DNA of 64,000 nt, taken from positions 3,472,001-3,536,000 of the forward strand of contig NZ_CP080332.1 in NCBI RefSeq assembly GCF_019456655.1. Reading direction: 5' to 3'. Position numbers and translations under genes: made by a program. The stretch is from Mycolicibacterium diernhoferi. GTDB taxonomy: Bacteria > Actinomycetota > Actinomycetes > Mycobacteriales > Mycobacteriaceae. Of the stretch, positions 60,095-64,000 are shown in pieces; position 1 is the stretch's first letter, and each line of letters opens with the position of its first letter. The notes under the pieces were generated by a model that saw only the letters and a list, made by a program, of their open reading frames with translations, was not told the origin of the DNA and did not search any database.

Positions 60095-60934
60095 CTACCA
60101 GTCTGGGCCTACACATATCTGAGCCTGATACCAATCGTCCAACGCCAGAGCCTCATACATAACTCCTCGTCGATCATTTATGTCGGCGCTAAACTGAATA
60201 TCCGCGGTCTCTGCAAGAAACTTCGTTAACTGGCTAACGTCGGTATACAGCGTTGGCAGTCGCTCATTCAGGCTGGTCAGCTCAACAGTCGAAACGACAG
60301 AATAGAGCTCCCCCAGCTTCAAGTCATCGAACTGACGACGAAGGCGGTCTGCATATTGCGAGTCCAAATCACCGGGTGGATCTGCGACAAAGGCGACTGA
60401 TGGTGGAGACGTGTGAGTGATGGTGGCGTACAGCCAACGTCCAAGATCAGGCATGAAGTAGGGATGCAGCATTTCATGCCCGGGGTCGTCACTCCATTTG
60501 GCACCCATTCCATGATTACAGCGACTGCAGCACGGAATTAGATTCCACGGCTCGATGGCGAGCGATGGGACAAAGTCTTTCGGCATAAAATGGTCCAGCG
60601 CTGAGGCTTCGCCGTACTGGCAATACGTACACAGGCCATGCTGCGCGCCTGCAATCAACTTGTCGTAGATTCGCCTACCCGCCACTGTACGAACAAGGCG
60701 GTTTCGGTAGAGCTTTTTCATGTCTTCGTCAGAAAGATTTGGCACCGGATAGTGCCCAGGCCCAGTTAGGTGCAACGTCGAACTGGCGGCATGCTTTCGA
60801 TACGTCTCGCAGTTCGCCTCCAGTGCGGAGATTGCGGCGCGTACGTTGGTCCTGATCCGCTCATCGTCGTGACGGTCCACGCACGCTTTCGCGGTTTCCG
60901 CAGTCGTAACAGTCGGTTGATCAGCGGCCCGCAT
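60095..60934 (-). CDS. HNH endonuclease, Septu PtuB-like
   Basis: A 279-residue HNH nuclease. The zinc/HNH core lies at residues 102-145: CTYCQYGEASALDHFMPKD (Cys pair and the catalytic Asp-His), then PWNLIPCCSRCNHGMG with the second Cys pair and Asn. N-terminal and C-terminal flanks are helical. The gene overlaps the end of an ATPase gene by 14 bases. An overlapping AAA ATPase + HNH pair is the plan of the Septu (PtuA/PtuB) anti-phage system. ATG 60934 is chosen; an earlier in-frame start at 60955 would lie deeper in the ATPase gene. Confidence 0.82.
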   Translation of the reverse strand: MRAADQPTVTTAETAKACVDRHDDERIRTNVRAAISALEANCETYRKHAASSTLHLTGPGHYPVPNLSDEDMKKLYRNRLVRTVAGRRIYDKLIAGAQHGLCTYCQYGEASALDHFMPKDFVPSLAIEPWNLIPCCSRCNHGMGAKWSDDPGHEMLHPYFMPDLGRWLYATITHTSPPSVAFVADPPGDLDSQYADRLRRQFDDLKLGELYSVVSTVELTSLNERLPTLYTDVSQLTKFLAETADIQFSADINDRRGVMYEALALDDWYQAQICVGPDW

Positions 60935-62528
60935 CACGCTGCTTCGCGGTTGCAATAATCATGGCACGCAGGATGGCCCGCCCCTCCGCTCCTAACTGAC
61001 CCTCGAACATGTTCAGGGCCTGGTCGTAATCCCCCGTATCGAGTGCCGCCTGTTTGAGCATCTCGTGGAAGCCTGTTGAAATCACCTCTAATCCGAAAAC
61101 CTCGTCGGTCAGAGTCCCCACGTTCTCCCCGAATGTTTCGATCCGAGGTTGGCTTGCTGACAATACGTCGCCTGATCGATGAAGCTTCCACACGCAGGAG
61201 CTAGGCACCTCCTGCAGCACCACGGGCGAATGCGTAGCGACAATCGCTATGCCATTGCGATTAGTCAAGAGATCGCTCAGCGCACGGAGGAACGAGGACA
61301 GCAATGGTGGATGCAAGTGCGCTTCAGGTTCGTCAAGAAGAACAAGGCTCTTCTCCACAACAGTTTCTACCAATTTTGTAACTGTTAATAGAACGATCTT
61401 ATGCCCTGAACTTAGCTTTCTGAATATCTTTGGCAGGCGTTCGAGGACATCTTCCACATCACCTTCTTCAATCAGGTTTCTTATGCCTGTCGCTTCGAAA
61501 ATCAAGTCAGTTTCGAGCAATCCAAGGGCCCTGACAAGGCGTGCGCGTCGAGCATCGAACTGCAGGCAGCTCTTGACGGACATGGTCATCTCCCGGGAGA
61601 GCTGTCCGTGGTCCTTCGTTCTCAGCACGGGTGAGTCTTCAGTTGCCTTCGCGCCCACTTTTTTTAGACCAACATAGTGGTAAGTCAACCCCTTGGTGCG
61701 ATCTCGCGGAACACTGATCGGTTCAAACGAGTCAAAGGCACTAAACGACACGGAAACGACGTTGGATAGTTGTTGCCATTGTTGGGCAACACTGTCATCC
61801 GCGAAAGGATCATGCGAGTTATTGACAATCGACCTTGCGATCCCGTTGAGTGTTGTGCTCTTGCCAACGCCGTTACGCCCAATAAGTACATGAATGTTAC
61901 TGGGTGGGCGACTATGGGGCGTCACAGAAAACGTAAGCGTACATGGATCCTGAGACTGCTTTCCAAGTGAAAATTCAAACTGGTAAGGCGTCAAACGCGC
62001 CTCGCCGCGAGCAAGCCGATGAAACTGTTCTTGAACCGATCTCAATGGGACTTCACGGAGCAGGGAGATCGCTGTTACTGGTTCTTCCTGGGCTCGTATT
62101 CTTAATTCTTCGTCAAGGGCAATGTCCCTCATCGCGACAAGGTATTCCTGCCGGAACTGGGCTCCTATTGCGGTCAGATTTTCGTAGTAGGTTGTGTCCT
62201 GCCCAAGAGAAAAGAATTTCCCCCCGAGGCGCTGAAACGTTTGCGGAAGATTAGGTCGTCGATATCCCGTTCGTCGCTCGTCACGATCGCCAGGCTCAAG
62301 TCCCACCTCACCGATCTTGACTGATCCAATCGGAAATTCATTGCCATCGGCATCAATGAACCGGACGTAGTATGTGGTTTCAAATTTGAACCAGTCATCC
62401 CATTCCGTCGGCGACAGCACGATGACGTTGCGATCGCTCTTATCGGCGTACAAGCGCCTGACGCGAAATCGCAAAGTACGCTCCTTCTCAATGGCTAAAC
62501 TGCTTTCCGACTGCCGCGAACGGCCCAA
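60921..62528 (-). CDS. AAA/ABC-type ATPase, Septu PtuA-like
   Basis: A 535-residue RecF/SMC-type ATPase: Walker A GRNGVGKST (217-225), signature LSSGHK (372-377), Walker B LVLLDEPEAHLHP (395-407), H-loop ATHSP (431-435). It carries an unusual N-terminal domain of about 200 residues (RRLYADKSDRNVIVLSPTEW, VRFIDADGNEFPIGSVKIGE), which ordinary short PtuA proteins would not have. Such ATPases sense phage infection and license the HNH partner. It starts with TTG 62528 behind GGAAG. The pair plus an upstream DUF6602 gene on the same strand suggests a defence operon. Confidence 0.82.
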   Translation of the reverse strand: MGRSRQSESSLAIEKERTLRFRVRRLYADKSDRNVIVLSPTEWDDWFKFETTYYVRFIDADGNEFPIGSVKIGEVGLEPGDRDERRTGYRRPNLPQTFQRLGGKFFSLGQDTTYYENLTAIGAQFRQEYLVAMRDIALDEELRIRAQEEPVTAISLLREVPLRSVQEQFHRLARGEARLTPYQFEFSLGKQSQDPCTLTFSVTPHSRPPSNIHVLIGRNGVGKSTTLNGIARSIVNNSHDPFADDSVAQQWQQLSNVVSVSFSAFDSFEPISVPRDRTKGLTYHYVGLKKVGAKATEDSPVLRTKDHGQLSREMTMSVKSCLQFDARRARLVRALGLLETDLIFEATGIRNLIEEGDVEDVLERLPKIFRKLSSGHKIVLLTVTKLVETVVEKSLVLLDEPEAHLHPPLLSSFLRALSDLLTNRNGIAIVATHSPVVLQEVPSSCVWKLHRSGDVLSASQPRIETFGENVGTLTDEVFGLEVISTGFHEMLKQAALDTGDYDQALNMFEGQLGAEGRAILRAMIIATAKQRDAGR

Positions 62529-62605
62529 AGCTAGCTTCCGTCACTAATCTAGCTGGTCGGCGAGCTCCAGTTAGGGGCCCCCAACGACGTGGGTTCCTCG
62601 CGCAA

Positions 62606-62746
62606 CTAACGACTGATCAGTTCAGCCAGCTCGGCCGCAAACTTCTCGGTCGATGAATATCGGATTCGACACGCAGAACGCCGCCCGTACCGGCACAGGT
62701 CCCAACCCAGGACTAGTTCGGCATGCCGACCCGTACTGAGGTCTGA
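62606..62746 (-). other. 41-codon in-frame continuation after the DUF6602 stop
   Basis: Directly after the TGA at 62747-62749, in the same frame, the sequence reads GRHAELVLGWDLCRYGRRSA, then STEKFAAELAELISR to TAG 62606-62608. It has no start codon of its own. It may be the former C terminus of the DUF6602 protein behind a nonsense mutation, a readthrough product, or chance. Confidence 0.35.
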
Positions 62747-63655
62747 TCAGGCGTTGAGTTCAAATCTGGCTGAATCCTCGAAGATTTGCAACATAAGCTC
62801 GTGCGAGATAAGGCCGTCCATCGGACGTCCGAGTCCTGCACCGGAAGTAGTGCCAGCCGTCCGGGTCCTGTGAAGCCCATGAGCTATTGGGTCAAGTTCA
62901 GGGTCGCGCGCGGCCAGCTTCGCCCAGAGCGCCGTGACTAGCGAAGCCACAGGCACTGCGTGCGTTGCCTCGGGGCTACCGCTCGTTCCCATCCAGAGGT
63001 CGACGTAAGATTCCGCGGAAGCGGTTCGCGAAGCGGTCCCCTCACGAGTCCAGCAATCGACGTCTGCGATGCACACGATGTCGAGCATTTCCCGTGGGTG
63101 AACGCCAGAATCCTCGGCAGACGTCTGTAACAGGTCAAGCGTCTTCTCACCGGCCGAGCGTCTCAATTGGTGCGTATTAGCTAGGACCCCATACACCAAA
63201 GGTGAACGCAGTTCTCCAATCACCTTCCCGTGGCGTATTCCAATACCGCGACGAACCCTCCTCGCCTCTTCGATAGCCGCTCGAAGGTCAGACACTTTCA
63301 ACTGGCCCTTCACACTAAAAGCAGCCACAACCCCCGATACCAGGACTTCACTACGTTCACGTAACTGTTTCGGATAGGCCGGATGGAACACCACCAAGTC
63401 GACTTCGGACGAGTAGATCGAACCGTCTACAGGTTCCTCTAGTACGAGATACTTGCGTGTTCCGATCTCGTAGTGCGGAGGCAGCCACCCTTGTAAAAAC
63501 CGACGCCACAAGGATTCATAAATGTGGCCGCGAAGCTGTCTGTGCCTGGACTGCTCATTTTTGGTTGAGCCAGTGAGGGCTGACCGGACATTTCGGTACT
63601 CACGCTCGATATCGTCGCTGACGGCACTCAGCCAACTATGGTGAGGGTGCTGCAT
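62747..63655 (-). CDS. DUF6602 nuclease-like protein
   Basis: A protein of about 302 residues that fits the DUF6602 family: VSDDIEREYRNVRSALTGST, RGHIYESLWRRFLQGWLPPH, YEIGTRKYLV, then SEVDLVVFHPAY and AAFSVKGQLKVSDLRAAIEE. The spacing of Glu/Asp (EVD) and x-V-K is that of a PD-(D/E)xK nuclease core, though the usual E-x-K is S-V-K here. DUF6602 is found in defence contexts as far as I recall. It lies upstream of the ATPase/HNH pair on the same strand, with a gap of about 220 bases. ATG 63655 is assumed; the frame opens at 63721. Confidence 0.65.
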   Translation of the reverse strand: MQHPHHSWLSAVSDDIEREYRNVRSALTGSTKNEQSRHRQLRGHIYESLWRRFLQGWLPPHYEIGTRKYLVLEEPVDGSIYSSEVDLVVFHPAYPKQLRERSEVLVSGVVAAFSVKGQLKVSDLRAAIEEARRVRRGIGIRHGKVIGELRSPLVYGVLANTHQLRRSAGEKTLDLLQTSAEDSGVHPREMLDIVCIADVDCWTREGTASRTASAESYVDLWMGTSGSPEATHAVPVASLVTALWAKLAARDPELDPIAHGLHRTRTAGTTSGAGLGRPMDGLISHELMLQIFEDSARFELNA

Positions 63656-63772
63656 GACCAATTGTCCCAGTTTGGTCAACCGCTTGGCCCCCGAATGATG
63701 TGAACATTTTTCGGGACCCAATCTAGTTCACTCTGCAGGTCCCACCATGCCCCACTCAATACACCTTCCAGT

Positions 63773-64000
63773 CTAAACGGCAGAATCGAATGCGCCCGCG
63801 TTTGCTTCGTCGGTCGCCTGATACAGGGCTGCGCTCCGTCGAAAGCTGATCGCGATCTCGTCGAGTCTTCCAGCACGGGCAGCATCGGTACGCTCCCATG
63901 TCTCGCGTAGCTGTTCGAATGCGCCGAACGCGGTCCCGACCCATCCTGACTGGGCCTCCACGAGGGCTTCGGCGTTCCTGGCGAGCTGATCCCGAGCCGA
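63773..64000 (-). CDS. Type VII secretion substrate-like protein, WXG100/EspC type (partial)
   Basis: The C-terminal 75 residues of a protein that continues beyond the right edge. It shows a W-x-G turn (EAQSGWVGTAFGAFEQLRET) between two helices, and the end ISFRRSAALYQATDEANA, as in ESX-type WXG100 or EspC-like substrates of mycobacteria. Such proteins are small helical hairpins exported by type VII systems. Stop TAG at 63773-63775. It could be a core gene, which would mean the island ends nearby, or part of the island. Confidence 0.7.
   Translation of the reverse strand, partial: SARDQLARNAEALVEAQSGWVGTAFGAFEQLRETWERTDAARAGRLDEIAISFRRSAALYQATDEANAGAFDSAV

Overview
The window looks like the chromosome of a fast-growing mycobacterium (Mycolicibacterium-type). 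The core is very GC-rich. It carries the large-form isocitrate lyase, mycobacterial-style lipoproteins, an ArsR/ArsI/Acr3/ArsC arsenic operon, a BioY-M-N biotin importer, DUF3297, two paralogous secreted proteins with M15-peptidase-like zinc residues, and a type VII secretion-like protein at the right edge. All family names come from reading the sequence; no database was searched.

Core, 1-41.7 kb. From the left: an SsuA/SsuB-type importer (partial); a TetR regulator divergent from an acyl-CoA dehydrogenase across a long palindromic operator; Tex; a membrane acyltransferase; a PknH-like lipoprotein; an AgcS symporter; an MFS transporter; and isocitrate lyase closed by a perfect hairpin shared with a convergent phytase-like esterase. 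From 16.9 to 25.1 kb is a cell-envelope stretch: two M15-like paralogs, a poly-serine phosphodiesterase, a lytic transglycosylase, a ParD-like/zeta toxin-antitoxin pair, a 51-residue zinc ribbon, a metallophosphoesterase and a slipin. Then come bioY-bioM-bioN, a protein of unknown function, a frameshifted remnant, an isochorismatase, a CmtR-like regulator with a CDF metal exporter, an SDR/TetR group, the arsenic operon, and a five-gene catabolic-looking operon (two alpha/beta hydrolases, an MBL-NTF2 fusion, a flavin reductase and a tautomerase) divergent from an MmyB-like regulator.

Island, about 41.79 kb to beyond the right end. It starts at a truncated tRNA-Pro: only the 3' half from the anticodon loop, with its native terminator, is present. 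This is the signature of a tRNA-targeted integrative element. The intact tRNA should lie at the far end, outside the window. Contents: a triple CxxC-H-C zinc-finger protein, an HNH protein, two serine recombinases (one frameshifted), an EcsC protein with a receptor-type Ser/Thr kinase, an IS3-type transposase remnant, a 1631-residue propeller / seven Ig-like repeats / propeller surface protein, four consecutive genes encoding five excisionase-type helix-turn-helix domains, and a defence-like block. That block has a PIN-like nuclease with an ImmA/IrrE-like partner whose HExxH zinc motif is missing, a Septu-like ATPase + HNH nuclease pair, and a DUF6602 nuclease-like protein. Base composition falls clearly in the 58-63.7 kb part, consistent with transfer.

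The most promising undescribed biology is the defence-like block (58.0-63.7 kb), the tandem helix-turn-helix array (55.4-56.8 kb), and the giant surface protein, whose signal region matches the core phosphodiesterase.
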